Shown: positions 50,677 to 59,845 of the stretch, in pieces
Layout: each line of letters begins with the position of its first letter
Numbering within the stretch: the stretch's first letter is position 1
Assembly (NCBI RefSeq): GCF_005233835.1
Contig: NZ_SZQA01000022.1
Coordinates: 1-64,000 of the forward strand
Direction of reading: 5' to 3'
Source: Herbidospora galbida
GTDB taxonomy: Bacteria > Actinomycetota > Actinomycetes > Streptosporangiales > Streptosporangiaceae
Length of the DNA stretch: 64,000 bases
The notes under the pieces: generated by a model
Seen by the model: the letters and a program-made list of their open reading frames with translations, nothing else
Databases searched by the model: none
Told to the model about the DNA's origin: nothing
Made by a program: the position numbers and the translations under genes

Positions 50677-53600
50677 GTGCGCCGAAGATTATGCATCGCC
50701 GGATTGGCGGTGTTCGCCATGGTGGCCGGTATGACCGCGATCACCCAGACGCAGGCGTCCGCGCTGGCCCTGCCGCCCACCGACGACCTGACCCTCTGGT
50801 ACAACTCCCCGGCCACCGACTGGGAGACCCAGGCCCTCCCGATCGGCAACGGCCCGCTGGGCGCCAAGCTGTTCGGCGGCGTCGCCTCCGAGCAGATCCA
50901 GTTCAACGAGAAGACGCTGTGGACCGGCGGCCCCGGCGCGCAGGGCGGCTACAACCACGGCAACTGGACCTCCCCCCGACCGGGGGCCATCGACAACATC
51001 CAGGCGCAGATCGACCAGCAGGGCCGGATCACCCCGCAGACCGTGGCCAACGCTCTCGGCCAGGGCAAGACGAACTTCGGCTCCTACCAGACCTTCGGCG
51101 ACCTGTTCCTCGACTTCGCCAACCCGCCGACGAGCACCAGCGAATACCGCCGCGAGCTCAGCCTCCGCGAGGCCATCGCCCGGGTGGGCTACACGGCGGG
51201 CGGCGTCGAGTACACCCGCGAGTACTTCGCCAGCAACCCCGGCAACGTGATCGTGGCCCGCATCTCGGCCAACCAGACCGGCCGGGTGTCGTTCACGCTG
51301 CGGCACACCTCGCCGCGCAACGACAAGACGATCACCGCCTCGAACGGCCGGCTCACCATCAAGGGCGCGCTGGCCAACAACGGGCTCAAGTTCGAGGCCC
51401 AGGTCCAGGTCGTCAACCAGGGCGGCACCCGTACGGACGCCGGTGACCGTGTCACCGTCACCGGCGCCAACAGCGTGCTGCTGGTCCTGTCGGCCGGCAC
51501 CAGCTACTCCGACGTCTACCCGACCTACCGGGGCGCCGACCCGGCCGCCGGGGTCACCTCGCGGGTGACGACCGCCGCCGCCAAGAGCTGGGACGAGCTG
51601 AAGGCCGCCCACCTGGCCGACTACAAGAACCTGTTCGACCGGGTGAAGCTGAACATCGGCCAGAGCAACCCGACCGTGCCGACGAACACGCTGCGGGCCA
51701 ACTACACCGGCGGTTCGGCCGCGCAGGACCGGGCGCTGGAGGCGATGTTCTTCGCGTACGGCCGCTACCTGCTCATCTCCTCCTCGCGGGAGAACGACAT
51801 CCTCCCGGCCAACCTGCAGGGCGTGTGGAACAACGTGGTGAACCCGCCATGGGACGCCGACTACCACGTCAACATCAACCTGCAGATGAACTACTGGCCC
51901 GCCGAGCAGACCAACCTCCGCGAGACCACCAGGCCCTACGACCGCTACGTGAACTCGATGGTCGCCCCCGGCCGGGTCACCGCCCAGAACATGTACGGCG
52001 CCCGGGGCTGGGTCGTCAACAACGAGACCAACCCCTACGGCTTCACCGGCGTGCACAACTACCCGCAGTCGTTCTGGTTCCCCGAGGCCGCCGCCTGGAC
52101 GACCCAGCACCTCTACGACAGCTACCGCTTCAACGGCGACGTCACCTACCTGCGCGACACCGCCTACCCGGCGATCAAGGGCGCGGCCGAGTTCTGGCTC
52201 GACTTCCTGCACACCGACCCGCGCGACAACCGCCTGGTGGTCTCGCCGTCGTACTCGCCGGAGAACGGCGACTTCTCGGCCGGCGCGTCGATGTCGCAGC
52301 AGATCGTGCGCGAGGTCTTCACCAACGCCCTGGCCGCCGCCCGGACGCTGAACGTCGACGCCTCGCTCCAGAACGAGCTGACCACCGCGCTGTCGCGCCT
52401 CGACCCGGGCCTGCGCATCGGCCGCTGGGGCCAGCTCCAGGAGTGGAAGACCGACTGGGACTCCCAGACCGACACCCACCGCCACGTGTCCCACCTGTTC
52501 GCGCTGCACCCCGGCAATCAGATCCTCCCGGGCACGGCCGAGGCCAACGCCGCCCGCGTCTCGCTGAACGCGCGCGGCGACGGCGGCACCGGCTGGTCGA
52601 AGGCCTGGAAGATCAACTTCTGGGCGCGTCTCCTCGACGGCAACCGCGCCCACAAGCTCCTGTCGGAGCAGCTCAAGTCGTCCACCCTCGACAACCTGTG
52701 GGACACCCACCCGCCGTTCCAGATCGACGGCAACTTCGGCGCGACCTCCGGCGTCGCCGAGATGCTCGTGCAGAGCCAGCACGACACCGTCCACGTCCTG
52801 CCCGCCCTGCCCTCCACCTGGGCCAACGGCTCGGTGACGGGCCTCAAGGCGCGCGGCGACGTCACCGTCGACACGACGTGGAAGTCGGGCGCGGCCGAGA
52901 CGATCACCCTGCGGACCGCCCGGACCGCCCCGATCAAGGTCCGCACCGCCGCCGCCACGGGGACCTACTCGGTCAAGGACGAGACCGGCGCGACCGTCGC
53001 CGCCACCCGGACCGGTGACACGCTGAGCTGGAACGCGACCGCCGGGAAGACGTACACGATCAGCTTCACCACCACCGGCGGCGGCACCAGCCAGACCGTC
53101 GAGGGCGAGGCGTTCACCTCGCAGTCGGGCGTCCAGCCCGCCGGGCACGCCACCGCCAGCGGCGGCCAGACCGTCGGCTACATCGACAACGGCGACTGGG
53201 CGGCCTACTCGCAGGTCAGCACCTCGGGCCTGCGCACCTTCAGCGCCCGGGTCTCCTCGGGCGGCCCCGGCGGGACGATCACGGTCAGGGCCGGGTCGCC
53301 GACCGGGACCGTGCTCGGGTCGGTGGCCGTCGCGCCCACCGGGAGCTGGGACACGTTCACGACGGTGTCGACGACGCTGACCGGATCGGGCTCCGGCCCG
53401 CTCCACCTGGTCTTCTCCGGCGGCTCCGGCAGCCTGCTCGACGTCGACACCATCACGGTCTCGACCACCGGAAGCGGCCCGCAGCCGCAGACCGTCCAGG
53501 GTGAGGCCTGGACGTCGATGAGCGGCGTGCAGCAGGCCGACCACCCGAACGCCCAGGGCGGCTACTCGGTCGGCTACATCGACAACGGCGACTGGACGGC

Positions 53601-53862
53601 CTACTCCGGGGTGAACACCTCGGGCCTGCGCAACTTCAGCGCCCGGGTGTCGTCGGCCGGGGCCGGCGGCACCATCCAGGTGCGGTCGGGCTCGCCGACC
53701 GGAACGCTGCTCGGGTCGGTCGCGGTCGCCCCGACGGGCGGCTGGGACACCCACGTGACGGTCTCCACGACGCTGACCGGATCGGCCTCCGGGCCGCTCC
53801 ACCTGGTCTTCACGGGTGGCGCGGGCTCGCTGTTCGACGTGGACTCGTTCACGGTGTCATGA
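50677..53862 (+). CDS. Secreted glycoside hydrolase family 95 (alpha-L-fucosidase type) with two CBM6 domains
   Basis: The 1061-residue exported enzyme has a signal peptide (MRRRLCIAGLAVFAMVAGMT) and the GH95 N-terminal sandwich (LWYNSPATDWETQALPIGNG, then PLGAKLFGG). The catalytic (alpha/alpha)6 part carries PPWDADYHVNINLQMNYWPA, SPSYSPENGDFS and HPPFQIDGNFGAT, which hold the Asn pair, general acid Glu and Asp of GH95. Two tandem CBM6 domains follow (about 815-930 and 940-1061, each with DNGDWxAYS). GH95 releases alpha-linked fucose or galactose from glycans. GGAGG precedes the GTG start. A strong terminator follows. It stands alone, with no transporter nearby. Confidence 0.93.
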   Translation: MRRRLCIAGLAVFAMVAGMTAITQTQASALALPPTDDLTLWYNSPATDWETQALPIGNGPLGAKLFGGVASEQIQFNEKTLWTGGPGAQGGYNHGNWTSPRPGAIDNIQAQIDQQGRITPQTVANALGQGKTNFGSYQTFGDLFLDFANPPTSTSEYRRELSLREAIARVGYTAGGVEYTREYFASNPGNVIVARISANQTGRVSFTLRHTSPRNDKTITASNGRLTIKGALANNGLKFEAQVQVVNQGGTRTDAGDRVTVTGANSVLLVLSAGTSYSDVYPTYRGADPAAGVTSRVTTAAAKSWDELKAAHLADYKNLFDRVKLNIGQSNPTVPTNTLRANYTGGSAAQDRALEAMFFAYGRYLLISSSRENDILPANLQGVWNNVVNPPWDADYHVNINLQMNYWPAEQTNLRETTRPYDRYVNSMVAPGRVTAQNMYGARGWVVNNETNPYGFTGVHNYPQSFWFPEAAAWTTQHLYDSYRFNGDVTYLRDTAYPAIKGAAEFWLDFLHTDPRDNRLVVSPSYSPENGDFSAGASMSQQIVREVFTNALAAARTLNVDASLQNELTTALSRLDPGLRIGRWGQLQEWKTDWDSQTDTHRHVSHLFALHPGNQILPGTAEANAARVSLNARGDGGTGWSKAWKINFWARLLDGNRAHKLLSEQLKSSTLDNLWDTHPPFQIDGNFGATSGVAEMLVQSQHDTVHVLPALPSTWANGSVTGLKARGDVTVDTTWKSGAAETITLRTARTAPIKVRTAAATGTYSVKDETGATVAATRTGDTLSWNATAGKTYTISFTTTGGGTSQTVEGEAFTSQSGVQPAGHATASGGQTVGYIDNGDWAAYSQVSTSGLRTFSARVSSGGPGGTITVRAGSPTGTVLGSVAVAPTGSWDTFTTVSTTLTGSGSGPLHLVFSGGSGSLLDVDTITVSTTGSGPQPQTVQGEAWTSMSGVQQADHPNAQGGYSVGYIDNGDWTAYSGVNTSGLRNFSARVSSAGAGGTIQVRSGSPTGTLLGSVAVAPTGGWDTHVTVSTTLTGSASGPLHLVFTGGAGSLFDVDSFTVS

Positions 53863-53865
53863 CGC

Positions 53866-53899
53866 GAAAGGGCGCCCCCTGGTGGTGGGGCGCCCTTTC
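53866..53899. terminator. Perfect 13-bp hairpin, bidirectional terminator
   Basis: GAAAGGGCGCCCC (53866-53878) pairs perfectly with GGGGCGCCCTTTC (53887-53899) around an 8-nt loop. It lies between the converging GH95 gene (stop 53862) and membrane-protein gene (stop 53905). The A/T-containing ends of the stem can serve as partial U-tracts on both strands. Confidence 0.85.
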
Positions 53900-53904
53900 C
53901 TCTC

Positions 53905-54501
53905 TCACTTTCCGCTACGGACGAGCTCCGGCCGGAAGGCGATGATCAGGCCGAGGGTGGCGTAGCCGACGAGCAGGTGGGTCGCGCCGACGACGTCGCC
54001 GACCTCCGGGCCGAAAACGCCCATGGCGGGGATCGTCACGACGGCCCAGCTCTCGGCCACGACCGGCCAGACGCGGGCCAGGCCGCGCCACCGCCCGGCG
54101 AAGGCGACCTTGATCCCGATGACGAACATGCCGAGCATCGACAGCGGCCAGAAGACGTCGAGGACCGCCAGCCAGCCGGCGTCGCGCTGGTCGGGCAGGA
54201 CGGCGTGCAGCAGGCTCCAGACCATGGCCGGGACCAGCAGCACCCGCTCGACCTGGAGCATGATCCGGGCCGGTCTGGAGGTGCCGGTCGCCTGGGTGCG
54301 GATCATGAGGGCCAGCAGGCACAGCAGGCCGATCTGGAAGACCAGCCCGCCCAGGTCGGTGAGCATCCAGCCCAGGTCGTTGGCCGGCTGGAAGCCGTAG
54401 AAGAGGCTGGCGGCGGCCCAGACCAGGGCGCCGGTCGACAGGCCGAGCGCGAGGTTGCGGTTGGTCGTGTCCGGCTGAACGGGGGTGGCGGTGAGCGTCA
54501 T
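53905..54501 (-). CDS. Uncharacterised multi-helix membrane protein
   Basis: This 198-residue protein has about six membrane segments (for example LALGLSTGALVWAAASLFYG, VFQIGLLCLLALMI, FWPLSMLGMFVIGIKVAFAG, VGATHLLVGYATLGLIIAF). I recognise no enzyme motifs and no named family. It is divergent from the histidine-kinase gene at 54651 and may be controlled by that two-component system, but there is no direct evidence. Confidence 0.8.
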   Translation of the reverse strand: MTLTATPVQPDTTNRNLALGLSTGALVWAAASLFYGFQPANDLGWMLTDLGGLVFQIGLLCLLALMIRTQATGTSRPARIMLQVERVLLVPAMVWSLLHAVLPDQRDAGWLAVLDVFWPLSMLGMFVIGIKVAFAGRWRGLARVWPVVAESWAVVTIPAMGVFGPEVGDVVGATHLLVGYATLGLIIAFRPELVRSGK

Positions 54502-54608
54502 CGTCTCGGTCCTTCGTTTGTCGGGAACGGGGACGATCCTCCGGATCGGGCGGCCCGGGCCGGCAGGGCGTGGCGTCCTGTTCCGGTGCTCAGTACAAAT
54601 GGGACACG

Positions 54609-54621
54609 AGTCCTAGGGACT
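54609..54621. promoter_or_regulatory. Inverted repeat AGTCC-TAG-GGACT upstream of the kinase gene
   Basis: A perfect 13-bp inverted repeat lies 30 nt before the GTG of the histidine-kinase gene, in the 149-bp region between divergent genes. It may be an operator for autoregulation by the response regulator. The neighbouring GATCC-TCC-GGATC repeat (within about 54534-54547) is similar in size. Chance occurrence is possible. Confidence 0.3.
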
Positions 54622-54650
54622 TCGCTGACCTGCTGCGCCACACTTTGCTG

Positions 54651-56648
54651 GTGCGGAAGGTGCTCTTCGCGGTCGCGGTGGCCGCCCTGCCCGCCGCGGC
54701 CCTCGTCGACGTACGGGTCCCGGCGGCCCATCGCGTGCTGCTGCAGCTCCAGCCGGGCGCGGTCGACGCGCTGACCGGGGTCGCGCTCGCGGCGGCCGGG
54801 CTGGCCGTCCTCGGCCGGTTCCCGCGCCACGCCCTCGGGTGGCTGATGTCCGGCTTCGGCGCGTGGTGGGCGCTCGACGGGCTGGCCTCGTCGTGGCTGG
54901 CCTACTCGACCTCCGCCGGACTGCCCGGCGGTTCGGCCGCCTTCCTGATCTACCAGCGGCTCGGCGCGGGGCTCACGCTGCTGCTGCCGCTCGTCCTGCT
55001 GCTGTTCCCCGAGGGGAGGCTGCCGGCGGGCCGGTGGCGGGTGGTCTCGCTGGTCAGTCTCGGCCTGACGAGCCTGCTCCCGCTGACGCTGATCGCGGCG
55101 CCCTCGGAGATCGCCCAGGCCGCCTCGGAATCGGGGCCGATCCCCGCGCCGCTGCGGGCCATCGACCTCGACCTGGTCCACCTGCCGCTGCCCGACGAGG
55201 TGTGGACGGCCCTGCTCGGCGTGGCCCAGCTCTGCGTGCCGCTGAGCCTGGTCGCGCCGTTCGTCGTGGTCGTCCGGCGCTATCGCGGGTCGGCGGGGCT
55301 CGACCGGACGCGGCTGCGCTGGCTGGTCTGGGCGGGCGTGGTCGACCTCATGGTCATGCTGACCTTCCGGCTGCTGCCCGGCTCGTGGACGGCCGCCGGG
55401 CTGACCGTCGGGGTGGTCCTCACCGCCGCCGCGGTCGCGGTCGGCATCGTCCGGCCCGACCTGGTCGACGTCGACCGCCTGCTCGGCGGCACCGTCGTGT
55501 ACGCCCTCCTGCTGGCCCTGACCTTCGTGCTCGACCTGGTGGTGCTGGGCAGCGCCGGGCAGTTCCTCGGCTCCCGACTGAACGACGGCGAACGCCTGGT
55601 CATCGCGGTGTTCGCGGTCGCCATCGCGTACGCGCAACTGCGCCACCGGCTGTGGCGGCTGGTCCGCCGCTGGGTCGTGGGCGACCGCGACGACCCCTAC
55701 CACGTGGTCTCCGGCCTGGCCGAGAGGCTGGAGGCGACCGACGACTCCGAGGCGCAGCTCCTCACGCTGGCCCGCACGGTCCGGCGGGCGTTCCGGTCGT
55801 CGTACGTGGGCGTCGAGATCACCGACGCGCTCCTGGTCGAAGACGGCGAACGCCCGGCGGAGACCCGGGCGCTGCCCATCGCCTACCGGGGTGAACGCAT
55901 CGGCCGGCTGGTGCTGCCCGCCCGGGTCACCCGCCCGACGCCGGGCGACGAGAGGCTGCTCGCCGACGTGATCCGCCAGGCCGCGGCGGCGGCGCGGGCC
56001 GTCCACCTGGCCGAGGAGCTGCAGCGCGGCCGGGAGAGGATCGTGTCGGCCGTCGAGGACGAACGCCGCCGCCTGCGCCGCGAACTCCACGACGGCCTCG
56101 GCCCCACCCTGGCGGCCGTCGCCGCCCGCATCGACATGGCCAGGATCACCGCCCGCCGCTCCGGCGACGACGCCGACCAGATCCTCGGCCAGGCCCGCCA
56201 GGAGCTCACCGGCCTGCTCGCCGAGGTCAGACGGCTGGTCCACGGCCTGCGCCCCCCGGCGCTCGACGACGTCGGCCTGGTCGGGGCGATCCGCCAGCTC
56301 GCCCCCGACCTGACCATGACCGTCGAGGAGCACGGCGACCTGACCGGCCTGCCCGCCGCGGTGGAGGTGGCGGCCTACCGGATCGCCGCCGAGGCGATCA
56401 CGAACGTCCGCCGCCACGCCCGCGCGACGACCTGCGCCGTGACCCTGACCCGCGCCGACGGCGTCCTGGCCGTCGAGATCACCGACGACGGCGTCGGCCT
56501 GGGCGCGGCCGCGACGACCGGGGTGGGCCTGGTGTCCATGCGCGAACGCGCCGCCGAACTCGGCGGCACCTGCGTGGTCGCCCCGATGGAGCCGAGAGGA
56601 ACCCGTGTGCTGACCAGCCTCCCCGCCCGCGACGAGGTGACGGTGTGA
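54651..56648 (+). CDS. Two-component sensor histidine kinase (HisKA_3, NarL-type partner)
   Basis: The 665-residue protein has an N-terminal multi-helix membrane part (up to about 330), a GAF-like linker (about 340-440), a HisKA_3 dimerisation domain with phospho-acceptor His in DERRRLRRELHDGLGPTLAA, and an HATPase domain with EAITNVRRHA and ITDDGVGLG...GVGLVSMRERAAELGG. This matches kinases that pair with LuxR-type response regulators. The start is uncertain: GTG 54651 is chosen; TTG 54645 and a GTG at 54570 are also in frame. The stop overlaps the regulator start by 4 nt. The signal is unknown. Confidence 0.88.
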   Translation: MRKVLFAVAVAALPAAALVDVRVPAAHRVLLQLQPGAVDALTGVALAAAGLAVLGRFPRHALGWLMSGFGAWWALDGLASSWLAYSTSAGLPGGSAAFLIYQRLGAGLTLLLPLVLLLFPEGRLPAGRWRVVSLVSLGLTSLLPLTLIAAPSEIAQAASESGPIPAPLRAIDLDLVHLPLPDEVWTALLGVAQLCVPLSLVAPFVVVVRRYRGSAGLDRTRLRWLVWAGVVDLMVMLTFRLLPGSWTAAGLTVGVVLTAAAVAVGIVRPDLVDVDRLLGGTVVYALLLALTFVLDLVVLGSAGQFLGSRLNDGERLVIAVFAVAIAYAQLRHRLWRLVRRWVVGDRDDPYHVVSGLAERLEATDDSEAQLLTLARTVRRAFRSSYVGVEITDALLVEDGERPAETRALPIAYRGERIGRLVLPARVTRPTPGDERLLADVIRQAAAAARAVHLAEELQRGRERIVSAVEDERRRLRRELHDGLGPTLAAVAARIDMARITARRSGDDADQILGQARQELTGLLAEVRRLVHGLRPPALDDVGLVGAIRQLAPDLTMTVEEHGDLTGLPAAVEVAAYRIAAEAITNVRRHARATTCAVTLTRADGVLAVEITDDGVGLGAAATTGVGLVSMRERAAELGGTCVVAPMEPRGTRVLTSLPARDEVTV

Positions 56649-57289
56649 CCGTCAGGGTCCTGGTCGTCGACGACCACCCGGTCTTCCGCGAGGGCTTCGC
56701 CGCCCTGCTCGGCAGCATCGACGAGATCGACGTGATCGGCACCGCCGCGAACGGCGCGGAAGCGGTGACGCGGGCCCGTCAGCAGGAGCCCGACGTGATC
56801 GTCATGGACGTCTCGATGCCCGAGATGGACGGCATCGAGGCCACCCGCCGCGTTTTGGCCGACCGCCCGGAGACCGGCGTGGTCGTCCTGACCATGTCGG
56901 AGGAGGACGGCACGATCTTCGACGCCCTCCGCGCCGGCGCCCGCGGCTACCTGCTGAAAGGCGCCGAACCCGACGAGGTCGTGCGCGCGATCACCACGGT
57001 CGCCGGGGGAGGCGTGGTCTTCGGCGCCGTCTTGGCCGGCCGCATCGCCGACTTCCTCGCCCCCCGACCGCCGGAGACCTCGGGCGAGACGTTCCTGACC
57101 CTGACCGCCCGGGAGCGCGAGGTGCTCGACCTGGTCGCGGCCGGCCTGTCGAACGCCCAGATCGCCGCCCGCCTGTTCCTCTCCCAGAAGACCGTCCGCA
57201 ACCACGTGTACGCGGTCATGGGCAAACTCCAGGCGGCCGACCGGGCCGAGGCCATCATCCGCGCGAGGGACGCCGGCCTCGGCCGTTAG
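56645..57289 (+). CDS. NarL/FixJ-family response regulator
   Basis: This 214-residue protein has a receiver domain with acidic pocket VLVVDDHPVF and phospho-acceptor Asp in VIVMDVSMPEMDGIEA (about residue 54), then a C-terminal LuxR HTH (LTAREREVLDLVAAGLSNAQ, then SQKTVRNHVYAVMGKLQ). It overlaps the sensor kinase by 4 nt, so kinase and regulator are made together. The targets are unknown; the divergent membrane protein at 53905 is a candidate. Confidence 0.95.
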   Translation: MTVRVLVVDDHPVFREGFAALLGSIDEIDVIGTAANGAEAVTRARQQEPDVIVMDVSMPEMDGIEATRRVLADRPETGVVVLTMSEEDGTIFDALRAGARGYLLKGAEPDEVVRAITTVAGGGVVFGAVLAGRIADFLAPRPPETSGETFLTLTAREREVLDLVAAGLSNAQIAARLFLSQKTVRNHVYAVMGKLQAADRAEAIIRARDAGLGR

Positions 57290-57295
57290 CCGGAT

Positions 57296-58273
57296 CTACC
57301 AGCGGTTCCCGATCTGGGGAGCGATCAGTTCGTCGTAGATCTCGTTGACCGCGGCCAGGGTCTCGCCCGTCAGGGGCGCGAGGTCGGCGGCGGCGCTGTT
57401 GGAGCGGGCCTGGCCCGGGTTGCTGGCGCCCGGGATGATAGCGCTCACACCCGGCTGGTCGATGATCCAGCGGAGCGCGAACTGGGCCATCGTGGCGCCC
57501 TCGGGCACGAGCGGGGCCAGGCGGCGGACCGCTTCGAGGCCCGTCTCGAAGTCGACGCCCGAGAAGGTCTCGCCGACGTCGAAGGCCGCGCCGTGGCGGT
57601 TGTAGTTGCGGTGGTCGTTCTCCGGGAAGGTCGTGCCGGTGTCGTACCGGCCGGAGAGGAGACCGCTCGCCAGCGGGACCCGGGCGATGATGCCGACCCC
57701 GGCCTCCCTGGCGGCGGGGAGGACCTCCGCGAGCGGGCCGAGGCGGAGCATGTTCAGGATGATCTGCACGCTCGCCACGCCCGGACGGGCGATCGCCTTG
57801 AGGGCCTCCTCGCGGGTCTCCACGCTGACCGCGTAGTTCTTCATGCGGCCCTCGGCGACCATGGTGTCGAGGGCGTCGAAGACCTCGTCGTTCGAGTAGA
57901 CCGGAGTGGGCGGGCAGTGCAGCTGGACCAGGTCGAGGGTGTCGACGCCCAGGTTCTGCCGCGACCGGTCGTTCCAGGCGCGGAAGTTGCCGAGGTTGTA
58001 GTTCTCCGGGGTCTGCTCGACCCGGCGGCCCATCTTGGTCGCCACCAGGATGTCGGGGTGGTCCTTGATGAAGCGGCCGATGAACTGCTCGCTGCGGCCG
58101 TCGCCGTAGACGTCGGCGGTGTCGAAGAAGTCGACGCCCGTCTCGACGGCGGTCTCCAGGACGGCGAAGGCGGTGTCCTCGCTGACGTCGCCCCAGTCGG
58201 CGCCGAGCTGCCAGGTGCCGAGGCCGACCACGGACACGTCCCGGCCGGTCCGGCCAAGTGTGCGGTGTTCCAC
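57296..58273 (-). CDS. Aldo/keto reductase
   Basis: The 325-residue protein shows the AKR pattern: GRDVSVVGLGTWQLGADWGD, the catalytic Tyr and Asp in DFFDTADVYGDGRSE, Lys in LVATKMGRR and His in LVQLHCPP. The NADPH-site end includes IPGASNPGQARSN. It is a soluble NADPH-dependent reductase of unknown substrate. It is convergent with the response-regulator gene with 6 nt between stops, and the HAD gene lies upstream in the same direction. Confidence 0.95.
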   Translation of the reverse strand: MEHRTLGRTGRDVSVVGLGTWQLGADWGDVSEDTAFAVLETAVETGVDFFDTADVYGDGRSEQFIGRFIKDHPDILVATKMGRRVEQTPENYNLGNFRAWNDRSRQNLGVDTLDLVQLHCPPTPVYSNDEVFDALDTMVAEGRMKNYAVSVETREEALKAIARPGVASVQIILNMLRLGPLAEVLPAAREAGVGIIARVPLASGLLSGRYDTGTTFPENDHRNYNRHGAAFDVGETFSGVDFETGLEAVRRLAPLVPEGATMAQFALRWIIDQPGVSAIIPGASNPGQARSNSAAADLAPLTGETLAAVNEIYDELIAPQIGNRW

Positions 58274-58309
58274 GTCTTTCCTTCCATAGTGGAATCTGCA
58301 GGTCCGAGA

Positions 58310-58939
58310 CTAGTCACCCGAGATCAGGGCTTCTGACTCCAGGACGTCCGCGACCACGTGGTCGGCGTCGGAGCCGTGCGGTTCGCGGGTCACCCAGATC
58401 GTGCGCAGCCCGGCCGCCCGGCCTCCTTCGATGTCGGCGACGGGGTTGTCGCCGACCATCCAGCCGCCGCCCGCCAGGGCCGCCCCGCACCGCGAGGCGG
58501 CGATCTCGAAGAGGGCCACGTCGGGCTTCTTGATCCCCTCGACCCCGGCCACCGCGAACCCGTCGACCGCGTCGGCGAGGCCGGTGGCGCGGAGCTTGCC
58601 GAGCTGGTTGTCGGCCATGCCGTTGGCCACGATCCCGACCTTCCAGCCGGCCGCCCGCAGCCGGGCCAGCATGCTGAGGACCTCCGGGCGGCATTCGACC
58701 AGGAACGGCATCCGGGCGCGGTATCCGGCCCACAGTTCCTCTGCGGGCGCGGCGAGGTCGAAGTGATACTTGATCCACCGGAACATCAGGTCCCGGTGCG
58801 GGATGTCCAGATCGAGGAGCCAGCGCACCCCGTCGTCGCCCAGGCCGTGGGTTCCGGCGAACTCGGCGGCCCAGGCGCCGAACGCGCCGTCGAGATCGAT
58901 GAGGGTGTTGTCCATGTCGAACAGGACCAGCCGTTGCAC
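58310..58939 (-). CDS. HAD-superfamily hydrolase
   Basis: This 209-residue protein has HAD motif I LVLFDMDNTLID at the N-terminus, motif II region VGIVANGMADNQLG, the conserved Lys in IKKPDVALFEIA and motif III/IV GGGWMVGDNPVADIEGGRAA. The alpha-helical cap lies between motifs I and II (subclass I). It is likely a phosphatase. The start is a GTG at 58939. It precedes the aldo/keto reductase gene, 36 nt apart, and may be co-transcribed. Confidence 0.9.
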   Translation of the reverse strand: MQRLVLFDMDNTLIDLDGAFGAWAAEFAGTHGLGDDGVRWLLDLDIPHRDLMFRWIKYHFDLAAPAEELWAGYRARMPFLVECRPEVLSMLARLRAAGWKVGIVANGMADNQLGKLRATGLADAVDGFAVAGVEGIKKPDVALFEIAASRCGAALAGGGWMVGDNPVADIEGGRAAGLRTIWVTREPHGSDADHVVADVLESEALISGD

Positions 58940-58966
58940 GCGGCCGACTCTATAGAGGTGACCTGA

Positions 58967-59788
58967 ATGAAGCGGGTGCTGGCGGCCCTGACCCTGCTGG
59001 CGACCTCCCAGTGCGCGGCCGATGCGGAGACGGTCTACCTGGTCCAGAACCACGACCAGTCGGTGACGGTCTACAACATGGCCGGGGTCGCCGTCAGCGA
59101 CGACCTGCGGCTGCCGGAGGTCGAGCACGTCCGGCGCATCGCCGCCGCCGACGACGGCTTCCACGTGCTGGGCATGACCGGCGACTTCGAGCCGCGCTAC
59201 TTCCGCCTGCGCGGGCCCGCCTACACGCCCGAGCCCGTCGAGGCCATGAAGGGCGTCGGGACCGCCAAGCTCGCCTGGGCGATGACCCGCGACGGAGCCA
59301 AGGTCGCCTTCGAGACCGTCGACGGGCCCTCGGTCGTCGTCCGGGACGTCGGGACGGGCCGCCAGACGATCAGGAAGGTGGCCGACGTGAGCCGGCTGGC
59401 CTGGTCGCCCGACGGGAAACGGCTGCTCCTCACCGTCTCGCTGCCCTGCACGCCGCCGCCCCCGTCGGTGTCGAGCACCGCCTCGTGCCTGCCCGAGCAG
59501 CAACTGCGGTTCCTGGACGCCGACCGCCCGGTGAGGACGTTCAAGGAGATCACGGCCGAACCGGTGATCACCGGCGACGGGATCCTCGTCGGCGTCCCCG
59601 GCGGGATCCTGCGGCTGGCCGACGACGGCAGGATCCTCGACCGCTTCAAGGGCGCCGGCCGGCTGTCCGTCCGGAACGGCCAGCTCATGATCCAGGGCGG
59701 TGGACGCCTCACCGTCGGCCCGCTGACCGGCGGAAACCGGCGCGACTTGCCGTGGGACGACAAGGTCATGGATACCGCGACCTGGTGA
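58967..59788 (+). CDS. Secreted protein with WD40/TolB-like propeller repeats
   Basis: The 273-residue protein has a short signal peptide (MKRVLAALTLLATSQCAADA). Motifs such as KLAWAMTRDGAKVAFETVDG, SRLAWSPDGKRLLLTVSLPC and GGILRLADDGRILDRFKG have the WSPDG-type strand seen in TolB/PD40 propellers. A Pro-rich loop with two Cys (CTPPPPSVSSTASC) could be closed by a disulfide. I do not recognise a specific family. It is followed by the HNH nuclease gene. Confidence 0.78.
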   Translation: MKRVLAALTLLATSQCAADAETVYLVQNHDQSVTVYNMAGVAVSDDLRLPEVEHVRRIAAADDGFHVLGMTGDFEPRYFRLRGPAYTPEPVEAMKGVGTAKLAWAMTRDGAKVAFETVDGPSVVVRDVGTGRQTIRKVADVSRLAWSPDGKRLLLTVSLPCTPPPPSVSSTASCLPEQQLRFLDADRPVRTFKEITAEPVITGDGILVGVPGGILRLADDGRILDRFKGAGRLSVRNGQLMIQGGGRLTVGPLTGGNRRDLPWDDKVMDTATW

Positions 59789-59801
59789 CGTCATGATCAC
59801 G

Positions 59802-59829
59802 TTCGCCGGACCACGGGGGCCCGGCGGAA
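59802..59829 (+). terminator. Possible weak hairpin terminator
   Basis: TTCGCCGG (59802-59809) can pair with CCGGCGGAA (59821-59829), with one bulged base and an 11-nt loop, 14 nt past the stop of the propeller gene. No T-tract follows, and the hairpin is close to the ribosome site of the HNH gene, so it could instead be a translational element. Confidence 0.3.
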
Positions 59830-59845
59830 ACGTGAGGAATGACCG

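Noticed and set aside
50689-53802. 1037-codon minus-strand frame opposite the GH95 gene
   Set aside because: Shadow of the GH95 coding sequence; composition is biased (Arg, Gly, Val, Ala) and has no recognisable family, whereas the plus strand has complete GH95 and CBM6 domains.
54498-56417. 639-codon minus-strand frame opposite the histidine kinase
   Set aside because: Low-complexity Gln/Arg/Asp/Gly translation typical of antisense frames; the kinase motifs on the plus strand are unmistakable.
59786-59793. TGACGTCA palindrome at the end of the propeller gene
   Set aside because: An 8-bp palindrome formed with the TGA stop codon; expected by chance and not in a promoter position for a likely regulator.
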